Positions 33,645 to 42,003 of a stretch of DNA of 64,000 bases are shown piece by piece (position 1 is the first letter of the stretch; every line of letters begins with the position of its first letter). The notes beneath the pieces were generated by a model that ran no database searches, was not told the origin of the DNA, and saw only the letters and a program-made list of their open reading frames with translations. Both the position numbers and the translations under genes were made by a program. Source of the stretch: JAODBQ01 sp047602055 (GTDB lineage Bacteria; Actinomycetota; Acidimicrobiia; Acidimicrobiales; Ilumatobacteraceae); assembly GCA_047602055.1 (NCBI GenBank), contig JASGIG010000001.1, positions 4,402,001 to 4,466,000 on the forward strand, read 5' to 3'.

Positions 33645-34700
33645 ATGCGCAAGCTGCTGCTCACGCTCCTGCTCCCGGTGGTCGTGCTCGCCGCGTGCGG
33701 CAGCGACGACAGTGCCCCGAACACCGCCGCGGCGACGACCACGACCGCGGCGACCACGACCAGCAGCGGTGCCGACACGCCGGCCTCGGCGGCACCGTCG
33801 TCGAGCCCCGCTGCGTTCCCCGTGACCGTGAAGGGTCAGCTCGGCGACGCGACGATCGCCACCGCCCCCCAGCGCGTGCTGCCGCTGACCCCCGCCGACC
33901 TGGACACGGTCGTGGGCCTCGGCGTCGAGCCGATCGCCATCCCCACCAACGACTCCGGACAGGTCGTCGACTTCCCGTGGCTGAGCGGCAAGCTGCCCGC
34001 CGGCGCTCCGTCGCTCGACGTCAACGCCGCCAACGGGCTGCCCGTCGAGCAGATCGCCGCGCTGAAGCCCGACGTGATCGTCGCCAACGGCTACTGGGAC
34101 CTGGAGACGTACTACGCCCAGCTCTCGGCGATCGCCCCGGTGGTGCACTACGTGAACGGCCAGAACGCCGACACCTGGCAGGCCACGACCACCACGATCG
34201 CCACCGCACTCGGGCGCGCGGCACAGGGTGATGCCCTGATCGCCGAGACCGAACGGGTGATCACCGACGCCGCCACGGCGCACCCGGACCTGGCCGGCAA
34301 GACGTTCGACCTCGTCATCGCCCGTGATGCGGCCACCGTGTCGATCATGCGCAGCGAGCAGGACGCGATGGGCCGGAACGTCGCGGCGCTGGGACTGAAG
34401 CTGAGCGACTTCGCCCGGTCCGTGCCCGGCGACGATCTCAAGGTGCCGCTCAGCGTCGAGCAACTCGGCAACCTGAACCCGGACGTGCTGTTCGTCATCG
34501 GTCCGAGCGGCATCGGCGACGTCCTCGCCGCCGATCCGATCTGGTCGTCGCTGCCGGTGATGCAGCGCGGCGCGACGGTGGTGCTGACGCGCGGCGCGCC
34601 CGACGCGCTGGCCCTCGGCTTCCCGACCGCCCTCAACCTGCAGTGGCTGACCGGTGAGATCGTTCCGAAGATCGAGGCCGCGCTGAGCACCGGCGGATGA
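33645..34700 (+). CDS. ferric-siderophore ABC transporter substrate-binding lipoprotein
   Basis: The 351-residue lipoprotein has lipobox LAAC near residue 18, then a Thr/Ser/Ala linker. The periplasmic-binding type III domain contains ATIATAPQRVLPLTPADLDT near residue 70, EQIAALKPDVIVANGYWDLE and LGNLNPDVLFVIGPSGIG. This is the FepB/FhuD pattern with the long central helix. Its stop overlaps the start of the reductase-methyltransferase gene (ATGA), which places binding and iron release in one operon. The matching permease and ATPase genes are not in the window. Confidence 0.9.
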   Translation: MRKLLLTLLLPVVVLAACGSDDSAPNTAAATTTTAATTTSSGADTPASAAPSSSPAAFPVTVKGQLGDATIATAPQRVLPLTPADLDTVVGLGVEPIAIPTNDSGQVVDFPWLSGKLPAGAPSLDVNAANGLPVEQIAALKPDVIVANGYWDLETYYAQLSAIAPVVHYVNGQNADTWQATTTTIATALGRAAQGDALIAETERVITDAATAHPDLAGKTFDLVIARDAATVSIMRSEQDAMGRNVAALGLKLSDFARSVPGDDLKVPLSVEQLGNLNPDVLFVIGPSGIGDVLAADPIWSSLPVMQRGATVVLTRGAPDALALGFPTALNLQWLTGEIVPKIEAALSTGG

Positions 34701-36517
34701 TCACCCACCCCGTCGTCCTCCGTGAGCTGCACGTCGTCCGGGCCGACGAGATCGCACCCGGCCTGCGTCGGCTGGTCCTCGGCGGCGGTCAGCTCGGCGA
34801 GATGGTCGGCAACGGCCACCGCTGCGCGGCGTTCACGACGGCGGCGTTCGACGACCACGTCAAGGTCTTCCCGCCGCTCGGCGGCGCGACGGTGCTGCCC
34901 GAGCAGCACGACGGTCACCTGCACTGGCCGGAGCACCCGCCGGCCGTCGCCCGCGACTACACCGTGCGCCGCTTCGACCCCGCCGCCGGCGAGCTGACCG
35001 TCGACGTGGTCGTCGACCACGAGGGGCCCGGTTCGACGTGGGGGCGGGTCGCCGCCGCCGGTGACATCGTCCACGTCGCCGGGCCGCGCACGTCGGCCGC
35101 GCACGCCCTGGACGCGCCGCGCTGGATCGTGATCGGTGACGAGACGGCGCTACCGGCCATCGGCCGGCTCCTCGACGAGCGGGCCGCGGCCCACGGCTCG
35201 ACGCCGGTCGAGCTGATCGCCGTGCTGCACGCGTCGACCGACCTGGTCCCGGCACTCGGGTTCGCCGTCGACGCCGACGACGCGCTGCACGGCGTGGACA
35301 TCCACCGGGTTCCCCGGCCGGTCGGCGGGGCCGAACCCGTCGAGGACGTCGCCGCCGCCGTGGACGGCGCCCTCCGCCGGTCCGGGACGGACGTGTTCGT
35401 GTGGGCGGCAGCAGAGTTCGACGTCGCCCGGCGCATCCGTGCCGTGACCCGAGCCAACGGCGTCGACAAGGGCCGCACGTCGATCACCCACTACTGGCGC
35501 CGGGAGCAGACCCACGACGAGGCCGCGGCCGACGCCCTGCTGCGACATCAGGCGGACCTCGCCACCCCGTGGGCCCTGCGCGTCGCCGCCACCCTCGGCG
35601 TCGCCGACGCGATCCACGACGGAGCGACGACCGCAGCAGCGGTCGCGACGCGCACCGGCGCTTCGGTCGCCGGGATGCGCGCCCTGCTCGACTACCTCGT
35701 CCACGTCGACGTGCTCGTCGTGGACGGCGACGGCTACCACCTCAGCCCGACCGGCGACCTGCTGCGCTCCGATCACGGCCGCGGCTGGTCACGGCGCCTG
35801 CGCCGCTCGGCCGCCGAAGCACATCTCGATGCCGCCCTGGCCGGCCTGCTCGTCGCCGTTCGCGATGGCATCGCCGGCCACCAGGCGGTGTTCGGCGACC
35901 ACTTCTGGGCGACGCTCGAACGGCGCACCGACCTCGGCACCAGCTTCGACGACGACCTCGGTCGCTGGGCGGCGGCGTGGGCGCCGGCGATCGCTGACCT
36001 GCCCCTGTGGGCGCGTGCCGGCCACGTCGTCGACGTCGGCGGCGGCGACGGAACCCTCCTCGGGCACCTGCTGACCCGCTGGCCGCACCTGCGCGGCACG
36101 CTCGTCGAGCAGCCGGCGACGGCACGGCGCGCCGGTGCCTCGCTCGCTGCCGCCGGGCACCGCGATCGGGTGACGATCGCCGAGCAGAGCTTCTTCGATC
36201 CGCTGCCGCCCGGCGGCGACGTCTACGTGGTCGCCCAGGTCCTGCACGATTGGCCGGATGACGACGCGACCCTGATCCTTCGCGGCTGCGCCGACGCGGC
36301 CGGCACCGGCGGCCGCGTCGCGATCGTCGAGCGGCTGCCGATCGACGACGGCGGCGGCTACCAGGCGATGAACCTGCTGATGGTCGCGCTGTTCGGCGCG
36401 ACGGAACGGCGCCTCGAGGAGTACTCGGCGCTCGCCGCCATCGCCGGGCTGCGCGTCGACGGGGTGCATCCGACGCCGATGGGTCTGCATCTCATCGACA
36501 CCACCGTGGCGACGTGA
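34697..36517 (+). CDS. siderophore-interacting protein (ferric reductase) fused to an O-methyltransferase
   Basis: The 606-residue protein joins two enzymes. Residues 1 to about 270 match siderophore-interacting proteins (ViuB/YqjH): FAD-binding ARDYTVRRFDPAAGELTVDV, then HVAGPRTS, WIVIGDETALPAIGRLL and FVWAAAEFDVARRIR, ending ITHYWRRE. Residues from about 280 match class I methyltransferases of the plant/hydroxyneurosporene type: a dimerisation helix set (ALRVAATLGVADAIHDG), the SAM loop HVVDVGGGDGTLLGHLL near residue 443 and QVLHDWPDDDATLILRGC. The first half should release iron from the siderophore. Why a methyltransferase is attached is not known; modification of the siderophore or its breakdown catechol is my inference. 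Confidence 0.9.
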   Translation: MITHPVVLRELHVVRADEIAPGLRRLVLGGGQLGEMVGNGHRCAAFTTAAFDDHVKVFPPLGGATVLPEQHDGHLHWPEHPPAVARDYTVRRFDPAAGELTVDVVVDHEGPGSTWGRVAAAGDIVHVAGPRTSAAHALDAPRWIVIGDETALPAIGRLLDERAAAHGSTPVELIAVLHASTDLVPALGFAVDADDALHGVDIHRVPRPVGGAEPVEDVAAAVDGALRRSGTDVFVWAAAEFDVARRIRAVTRANGVDKGRTSITHYWRREQTHDEAAADALLRHQADLATPWALRVAATLGVADAIHDGATTAAAVATRTGASVAGMRALLDYLVHVDVLVVDGDGYHLSPTGDLLRSDHGRGWSRRLRRSAAEAHLDAALAGLLVAVRDGIAGHQAVFGDHFWATLERRTDLGTSFDDDLGRWAAAWAPAIADLPLWARAGHVVDVGGGDGTLLGHLLTRWPHLRGTLVEQPATARRAGASLAAAGHRDRVTIAEQSFFDPLPPGGDVYVVAQVLHDWPDDDATLILRGCADAAGTGGRVAIVERLPIDDGGGYQAMNLLMVALFGATERRLEEYSALAAIAGLRVDGVHPTPMGLHLIDTTVAT

Positions 36518-36527
36518 CCGGTGGTGC

Positions 36528-37319
36528 TCAGGTGCTCGGTGGCAGGCGCAGCGCGGCGAGCTGGGTGGACTGCATGACGAGACGACCCTCGCTGTCCCAT
36601 GCCTCGCAGATCTCGTCGGCGTAGCCGTCCTGGATGACCTGGGCGCGGAAGCGCATCCGCAGCGGGCCGGGCGCCGGCAGGGCGCGCACGTACACGGTCA
36701 GATCGAGCGTCGGCACCCAACCGGTCTGGACGATGCCGAACGTCGCCGGCGGCAACGAGTCGGACGCGAACACCAGGCCGACGCTGTCCACGGCGTCGCG
36801 GTGCTCGTCGACGAACCAGGCCCGGAGCTCGCCGCCACCGGTGACGATCGGCCCGTCGGGCGTCATCGTGAAACTGGTCTCGGGATCGAAGGCGATCGTC
36901 ACGCCACGGGCGAACGACGTCGGGGACGCCTGGCAGCGCTCGAGCGGGGCCAGTTCGACCGGCGCGACCGAGCCCCAGAACGGTTCGCTCGCCTCGTGGA
37001 GGTTGCCGAGCGTGAACCAGGCGTGCACGCCCGGCGTGGTGGCCACGACCTGGGTGGCGGTCTTGCCCACGCGCAGGATCTCGGTGGTGATCGTCGCCGG
37101 GCCGAGCGATGGCGACGAGACGAACTGGGCGCTGGCGGCGACGACGTGGCGTTGCGTGGCGCCCGCGACCTGCGCGGCCTGGAGGGCGGCGCGCGCCAGG
37201 CAGGCGACGAGGTAGCCGCCGTTCGGGCGGTCGCCAGCGATCGCGTACTCGGGCACCAGGGCGACCTCGTGGCGCCCGTCGGCGACGGTGGTGACGGTGG
37301 TGGCGCTGTCAAAGCTCAT
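36528..37319 (-). CDS. acyl-CoA thioesterase family protein (double hotdog)
   Basis: The 263-residue protein resembles the TesB-like/4HBT_3 thioesterases. It has an N-terminal hotdog (PNGGYLVACLARAALQAAQ, SAQFVSSPSLGPATITTEIL) and a C-terminal hotdog (PLRMRFRAQVIQDGYADEICEAWDSE). It lies convergent to the siderophore operon and is followed upstream by the DtxR-type gene on the same strand. A palindrome sits 20 bases before the ATG. A longer in-frame start (TTG) passes through that palindrome and is rejected. Its link to iron metabolism, if any, is unclear. Confidence 0.82.
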   Translation of the reverse strand: MSFDSATTVTTVADGRHEVALVPEYAIAGDRPNGGYLVACLARAALQAAQVAGATQRHVVAASAQFVSSPSLGPATITTEILRVGKTATQVVATTPGVHAWFTLGNLHEASEPFWGSVAPVELAPLERCQASPTSFARGVTIAFDPETSFTMTPDGPIVTGGGELRAWFVDEHRDAVDSVGLVFASDSLPPATFGIVQTGWVPTLDLTVYVRALPAPGPLRMRFRAQVIQDGYADEICEAWDSEGRLVMQSTQLAALRLPPST

Positions 37320-37339
37320 CGGCGCACGCGATCGAGTGT

Positions 37340-37358
37340 TGGTTGCATGGTGCAACCA
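37340..37358 (-). promoter_or_regulatory. palindromic operator before the thioesterase gene
   Basis: TGGTTGCA-TGG-TGCAACCA is a perfect 8-base inverted repeat with a 3-base centre, 20 bases upstream of the ATG. TTGCA/TGCAA half-sites are common among MarR- and TetR-family operators. The cognate regulator is not identified. Confidence 0.6.
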
Positions 37359-37374
37359 TCATACGGGAACGTCG

Positions 37375-38067
37375 TCAGGACGTCACGGTGACGACGAGGC
37401 GCCCGCAGACGAACGGGCCGAGGCCGGCACGCTGATCGCCGACCGCCACGGTGCGGGTCCCGTCGGGCGACAGCGTCTCGACGGTGAGGCGGGCGCCAGG
37501 GCGCAGGCCGGCACCGTCGAGGTAGTCGAGCATCCCCGTGGTCGACTCCAACTCCTCGCGGACGCGCACCAGCTCGGCGCCGGCGCCGACGCCGACGGTC
37601 GACAGGGCGACCTGCTCGGCCGGCACGCGCGCTGGATCGCGACGAACCTTGTAGGGGATCGGGTTGCCGTGCGGACAGACCACAGGCCGACCGAGGACGC
37701 TGATCATGTTCGCCTCGACGTCGTCGGAGATGCCGTGCTGCCAGCGCTCGGCGTCGCGCCGGCACGCCGCGAACGACAGGTCGAGGTGCTCGACGAGGAA
37801 CACCTCGGCGAGGCGCCGGCGGCGCAGCGTCCGCTCGGCCACCACCAACCCCTCCGGCGTCAGGTCGAGGTGATCCCGATGGGCGATGTAGCCCTCCTTG
37901 TCGAGGATCGCCACCGTCTCCGACACCGTCGAACGGGAGATCTCGAGCCGCTCGAACAGCCTGGCCTGGATGGGCTCGACGCCGTCCTCACGCAGTGTCT
38001 GGATGAGCGCACAGAACTCCTCGACGACGTACTGCTTGGCGTCGGCGCCCCACATCCGTGACCCCAT
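37375..38067 (-). CDS. ideR: iron-dependent repressor, DtxR/IdeR family
   Basis: The 230-residue protein has the winged helix (ARLFERLEISRSTVSETVAIL) and the metal-binding/dimerisation domain (EVFLVEHLDLSFAACRRDAE, WQHGISDDVEANMISVLGRP, CPHGNPIP). A C-terminal SH3-like domain (GARLTVETLSPDGTRTVAVG) completes it. This is the full three-domain layout of DtxR/IdeR, which represses iron-uptake genes when bound to ferrous iron. It sits between the siderophore operon and the WxL-like surface operon, and a strong candidate IdeR box lies upstream, between it and that operon. A manganese-type paralogue cannot be excluded. Confidence 0.9.
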   Translation of the reverse strand: MGSRMWGADAKQYVVEEFCALIQTLREDGVEPIQARLFERLEISRSTVSETVAILDKEGYIAHRDHLDLTPEGLVVAERTLRRRRLAEVFLVEHLDLSFAACRRDAERWQHGISDDVEANMISVLGRPVVCPHGNPIPYKVRRDPARVPAEQVALSTVGVGAGAELVRVREELESTTGMLDYLDGAGLRPGARLTVETLSPDGTRTVAVGDQRAGLGPFVCGRLVVTVTS

Positions 38068-38159
38068 CGGCGGCGAGCCTACGGCGGGGCGTGGCGACCC
38101 GGCGGGGCGCTGACCACGACGGCCCCGCCGGCGATCTTGTGACCCGTGACGACCGGATG

Positions 38160-38178
38160 ATAGGTTAGCCGAACATTA
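38160..38178. promoter_or_regulatory. candidate IdeR/DtxR box before the surface-protein operon
   Basis: Sixteen of 19 positions fit TWAGGTTAGSCTAACCTWA by hand count (ATAGGTTAGCCGAACATTA), the best match in the window. It lies 93 bases from the divergent DtxR-type gene and 72 bases upstream of the preferred start of the surface-protein gene. It could give autoregulation and iron repression of the surface operon. Confidence 0.7.
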
Positions 38179-38249
38179 GGTCATCGCATCTCACACGGAG
38201 CATGGACGGCATGTATCCGTGGAGGCAGGGACGAGGGAGACGGACGAGC

Positions 38250-39230
38250 GTGAAGACGTCGAGGAGGAACGGGCACCTGCACCGGATCGCCATCGCAGGA
38301 GTGCTGGCGATGGGCGTTGCCCTCACGGCCATCACCCCGAGCGCCGGCGCGGCCCCGGTGCTCGCCGCCGGCACGCAGGCAGCCGCCACCGCGTCGCTTG
38401 CCAGCACGTCGACGACGCCCGGCGGCACGCTGTCGTTGAGCGGCGCCAACTGGCTGCACCCGTCCGGCGGTGGCTCGACGATCGCGATCAAGATCGACGA
38501 CGGTGCGTACGCCCACGCCGCGGGTGAGACGGTCCACGCCAACGCGACCATCTGGCAGATCGTCGAAGCCGACGCCGACGGTTCGTTCGACGTCCAGGTG
38601 ACCCTGCCCGCGACCATCACCACCGGCACGCACAACCTGCGCCTGCTCACCGGATCGCTCAAGGCCAACGACGAGATCCGCACGATGGCGGTCGACTTCA
38701 CCGTGGTCAGCGACGAGACGTCGTCGGGCTCGTCGGACTCGTCTACCGGCAGCGGCTCGACCAGCACAGGCAGCGGCTCGACCAGGATCGTCGTCGAGGT
38801 GCCCGCGACCGGCGGCCTGACGATCAGCGTCGCCGCGCCGTCCGTGGCCCTGTCGGCGCCCGTCCTGCAGAGCGGCAACCTGGTGAGCACCGGCGCCCTG
38901 CCGACCGTCACCGTCATCGACCTGCGCAGCGGCGACCCGGGCTGGAACGTCACCGGTCAGGTGACCGACTTCGTCTCCGGTGCGAACACCATCGACGCCG
39001 ACCAGCTCGGGTGGACGCCCAGCGTCACGTCGTCGAGCGACGGGCAGGCCGTCAAGGCCGGCACGACCGCCGCGCCGGGTAGCGGGCTCGGCACGGCTCG
39101 GCAGCTCGCCGCCGCGCAGGCGGGCAGCGGCCGGGGCACCGCCGTGCTCGGCGCCGCGCTCACCCTCGCCATCCCGACCGCGGCCAAGCCGGGCACCTAC
39201 GGCGCCGACCTGACACTGACGGTGATCTGA
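38250..39230 (+). CDS. secreted surface protein with C-terminal WxL-like domain
   Basis: The 326-residue product has a signal peptide (HRIAIAGVLAMGVALTAITPSAGA) and a beta-rich first domain (LSLSGANWLHPSGGGSTIAI to THNLRLLTGSLKANDEIRTM). A Gly/Ser/Thr linker (GSGSTSTGSGST) follows. The C-terminal domain, with WNVTGQVTDFVSG, LGWTPSV and a final IPTAAKPGTYGADLTLTVI, resembles WxL domains, which bind peptidoglycan non-covalently. Both domains recur in the 891-residue protein at 55-58 kb. GTG is preferred as start because the signal peptide then has a normal n-region; ATGs at 38202 and 38211 are alternatives. It heads an operon of four likely surface genes and carries an IdeR-like box. Confidence 0.75.
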   Translation: MKTSRRNGHLHRIAIAGVLAMGVALTAITPSAGAAPVLAAGTQAAATASLASTSTTPGGTLSLSGANWLHPSGGGSTIAIKIDDGAYAHAAGETVHANATIWQIVEADADGSFDVQVTLPATITTGTHNLRLLTGSLKANDEIRTMAVDFTVVSDETSSGSSDSSTGSGSTSTGSGSTRIVVEVPATGGLTISVAAPSVALSAPVLQSGNLVSTGALPTVTVIDLRSGDPGWNVTGQVTDFVSGANTIDADQLGWTPSVTSSSDGQAVKAGTTAAPGSGLGTARQLAAAQAGSGRGTAVLGAALTLAIPTAAKPGTYGADLTLTVI

Positions 39231-39243
39231 CCGGGAGGTCCGC

Positions 39244-40416
39244 ATGCGAGGCACCGCCTCGCGCCGCCGGGCGCTGCGCACGGCGGCGCTCGCGGCGAGC
39301 ATGCTCGCCGCCATCGCGCCGGCGGCCGGCGCAAGCGCGCCGCCGAGCACCGGCGATCCGCCGGCCACGATCGTCGCCACCGAGGCGTCCCCGGGCACCT
39401 CGGCGGCACCGGCTGCCGCTGGCGACGGGCTCGTCTGGTCGATGCAGCCAGCCGGCACGGGCAACAGCGCCGGCCGGGCGTTCCTGGTCCACGACGTCGA
39501 CCCCGGGACGAGGTTCACCGACGCGATCTGGATCGACAACTTCGGCGTCAGCCCGCTGACGCTCGACGTCTACGCCGCCGATGGGTTCACCACCGACGGC
39601 GGGGGGCTCGACGTGCGCACCGCCTCCGAACCGGCGACCGACGTCGGCCTGTGGGCCCGGCCGGAGGTCAGCGTCGTCACGATCGACCCCGGCGTGCGCG
39701 TCGAGATCCCGGTCCACTTCGACGTCCCGCTGACCGCGACGCCGGGCGACCACGTCGGTGGCATCGTCGCCGCGTCGGTGAGCCGCCAGGTGCAAGACGG
39801 TGGCCGCGCCGTCGACATCGAGAGCCGCGTCGGCGTGCGCGTCTACCTGCGCGTCGACGGCGAGTTGCACCCGCAGCTCACCGTGGACGACGTCCGCACC
39901 GACTGGTCCTCGGGGCTCTCCCCGACGGGGACGATGACGCTGTCGTACACGGTCCGCAACACCGGCAACGTCCGCCTCGGCGCCGAGCAGCACCTGGCGG
40001 TCACCGGGCCGTTCGCCTGGTCGATGCGCCGTCCCGAGCTGGCCGACCTCACCGAGCTGCTCCCGGGCGCCGAGGTCCGCCAGCAGGTGGTCGTCAGCGG
40101 TCTGCCCGCGGCGCTGCGCGCCTGGGTCGGGCTCACGCTGCTGCCCGTCGACACCAGCGGCAGGCTGCCCGCAGCGGCACCGAAGGTGGCCGTGTCGACG
40201 ACCGTGTGGGCCGTGCCGTGGCCGCTGGTGATCGTGCTGCTGCTGATCGCCCTCGGCCTGGTCGAGTGGCGCCGGCGGGTGGCCGTGCGCAAGCGCAAGG
40301 CGGCCGCCAGCGGTGCTCCCGCCGCGGTGCCGGCCGCGGCGCGGGACGAGGACGCCGCCGCGCTGGTCCCGGCCGTCACCGAATCGAGCGAGACGGGGCA
40401 GGAGTCGCGTCCGTGA
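39244..40416 (+). CDS. DUF916-like WxL-interacting membrane-anchored protein
   Basis: The 390-residue protein has a signal peptide and two immunoglobulin-like beta domains: FLVHDVDPGTRFTDAIWIDN onward, with VTIDPGVRVEIPVHFDVPLTATPGDHVGGIV, and TMTLSYTVRNTGNVRLGAEQ. A membrane helix near the end (WPLVIVLLLIALGLVEW) is followed by a basic tail. This is the layout of WxL-interacting proteins (DUF916 plus DUF3324 in Firmicutes). It directly follows the WxL-like gene with GGGAGG before its ATG. A second copy at 54-55 kb again follows a WxL-like gene, which supports a functional pair. Confidence 0.75.
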   Translation: MRGTASRRRALRTAALAASMLAAIAPAAGASAPPSTGDPPATIVATEASPGTSAAPAAAGDGLVWSMQPAGTGNSAGRAFLVHDVDPGTRFTDAIWIDNFGVSPLTLDVYAADGFTTDGGGLDVRTASEPATDVGLWARPEVSVVTIDPGVRVEIPVHFDVPLTATPGDHVGGIVAASVSRQVQDGGRAVDIESRVGVRVYLRVDGELHPQLTVDDVRTDWSSGLSPTGTMTLSYTVRNTGNVRLGAEQHLAVTGPFAWSMRRPELADLTELLPGAEVRQQVVVSGLPAALRAWVGLTLLPVDTSGRLPAAAPKVAVSTTVWAVPWPLVIVLLLIALGLVEWRRRVAVRKRKAAASGAPAAVPAAARDEDAAALVPAVTESSETGQESRP

Positions 40417-40438
40417 GCGCGCTGCCCGGCGCGGCGCG

Positions 40439-41989
40439 GTGGTCGTGCTGACGACGGCGACGCTGGCGTTCGCCGGCGCGAACCCGGCGAGTGCCGCCGG
40501 TGACGCGACGGTGACGGTGCCGCCCGCGTCGGCCGCGCCGGGCAACACGGCCGAGGTGCAGCTGCACGGGTTCCCCACGGGACCCGTCGAGGTCAGCGTG
40601 TGCGCCGGCGACGGTGGCAGTGCCGGATGCGCGGTGCGCGATGCGGTCGTCGTGACCACCGACGCCGCCGGGTCGGCGACGGCGACGCTCACCGTCGTCA
40701 CCCCCGAGGAGCCGTGCCCGTGCGTGGTCCGGGCGACGACGCTCGACTCGCACGTCGTCGCCACGGCGCCACTCGACATCGCCGGGGCGCCGACGGCGAG
40801 GCCCGAGCCCGTGGCAGCCCCCGCCCCGGCGTCGCTGCAGGTCCTCGGCGTCGAGCTGCAGGCCCACGGCTCACTGCTCGACAGAGCGGCTGAGCAGCTC
40901 GGCTTCGGCGGCGAGCGCGCCCTCGTCGTGACCGTGCGCAACAACGGCGACGTGGCCACGACCGCCGGCGCGACCATCCAGCTCGACGGCGAGGCGACGG
41001 CGCTCGGCCCGGTCGAGGTCGCCGCCCACGGCGAGGCGACGCTGCGCACGACGCTGCGCGTACCCGCGCTCAGCGCCGGCGACGTCGGCGTGCGCGGGAC
41101 GGTCCGCATCGCCGACGCATCCCCCCTGACCGCCGATGCCAGCACCGCCGACACCGGCAAGGCGGCCGACCTGCCGATCGGGGCGACGACGACGAGCTGG
41201 CCGCTGGCGCTCGGGATCGGGCCGCTGCTGGCCGGGCTGTTCCTGCTCGACCGGTGGTGGCAACGGCGCCGGCACCGGCGGATCCGAGTCGCCCGGCTGA
41301 TCGTGCGCGCCGCCGCGGTGACCGCGCTCGTCACCGCGGCGGTCGTCGGCTTGCACACCGCCCGTCACGTCGCCGCCACCGACACCGAGACCGCCGCCGC
41401 ACAGCGGCGCCTGCTGACGGCGTTCGACCAGGCGACGTCGGCGAGCGCGTCGACGGGGCCAGCCGCGCAGGCGGCGGCGACCGGCGTGTCCGTCCGGCCC
41501 GGTGCGTTCTCCGGCGTGGGCGCTGTCGACACCACCGCGGCGCCGGCCTCCGGCACGATGCTCGGTCTGCTGCGCATCCCCAAGCTCGATCACGGCGGCA
41601 CGCCGTACGAGTTCGCCTTCGTCGAAGGCGTCTCACCCGAGGCGCTGACCGCCGGGCCCGGGCACTTCCCCGGCTCGGCGATGCCCGGCGAGATCGGCAA
41701 CTTCGCCCTGTCCGGGCACCGCAAGACGCACCTCGCCCCGTTCGGCGACCTCGACGAGCTGGCACCCGGCGACGCGATCGTCGTCGAGACGGCGACGGCG
41801 ACGTTCACGTACCGCGTGGTGCGCACCGACATCGTCACCCCCGACCGGACCGACGTGCTCTACCCGGTCCCAGGCGACCCGGCCGCCACGCCGACCGAGG
41901 CGCTCGTCACCCTGATCACCTGCCACCCGGAGCACTCGACGCGCGAGCGCATGGTCGTCGTCGGGCAGTTGGAGCAGGCCGACCGCTGA
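40439..41989 (+). CDS. class E-like sortase with N-terminal CARDB/Ig-like region
   Basis: The C-terminal third is a sortase: GLLRIPKLDHGGTPYEFAF, PGHFPGSAMPGEIGNFALSGH (catalytic histidine), and LITCHPEHSTRERMVVVG (catalytic cysteine and arginine). It most resembles actinobacterial class E sortases. Before it lie a secreted Ig-like region (ATVTVPPASAAPGNTAEVQL), a CARDB-like domain (ALVVTVRNNGDVATTAGATI) and two hydrophobic segments flanking a basic loop (RWWQRRRHRRIRVARL). An extracellular receptor-like front end on a sortase is unusual. The start is uncertain: a GTG overlapping the previous stop is one frame away, and a missing base would link it to the basic signal-peptide start RERAARRGAVVVL. 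Confidence 0.8.
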   Translation: MVVLTTATLAFAGANPASAAGDATVTVPPASAAPGNTAEVQLHGFPTGPVEVSVCAGDGGSAGCAVRDAVVVTTDAAGSATATLTVVTPEEPCPCVVRATTLDSHVVATAPLDIAGAPTARPEPVAAPAPASLQVLGVELQAHGSLLDRAAEQLGFGGERALVVTVRNNGDVATTAGATIQLDGEATALGPVEVAAHGEATLRTTLRVPALSAGDVGVRGTVRIADASPLTADASTADTGKAADLPIGATTTSWPLALGIGPLLAGLFLLDRWWQRRRHRRIRVARLIVRAAAVTALVTAAVVGLHTARHVAATDTETAAAQRRLLTAFDQATSASASTGPAAQAAATGVSVRPGAFSGVGAVDTTAAPASGTMLGLLRIPKLDHGGTPYEFAFVEGVSPEALTAGPGHFPGSAMPGEIGNFALSGHRKTHLAPFGDLDELAPGDAIVVETATATFTYRVVRTDIVTPDRTDVLYPVPGDPAATPTEALVTLITCHPEHSTRERMVVVGQLEQADR

Positions 41990-42003
41990 ACGGAGAACCG
42001 CAC

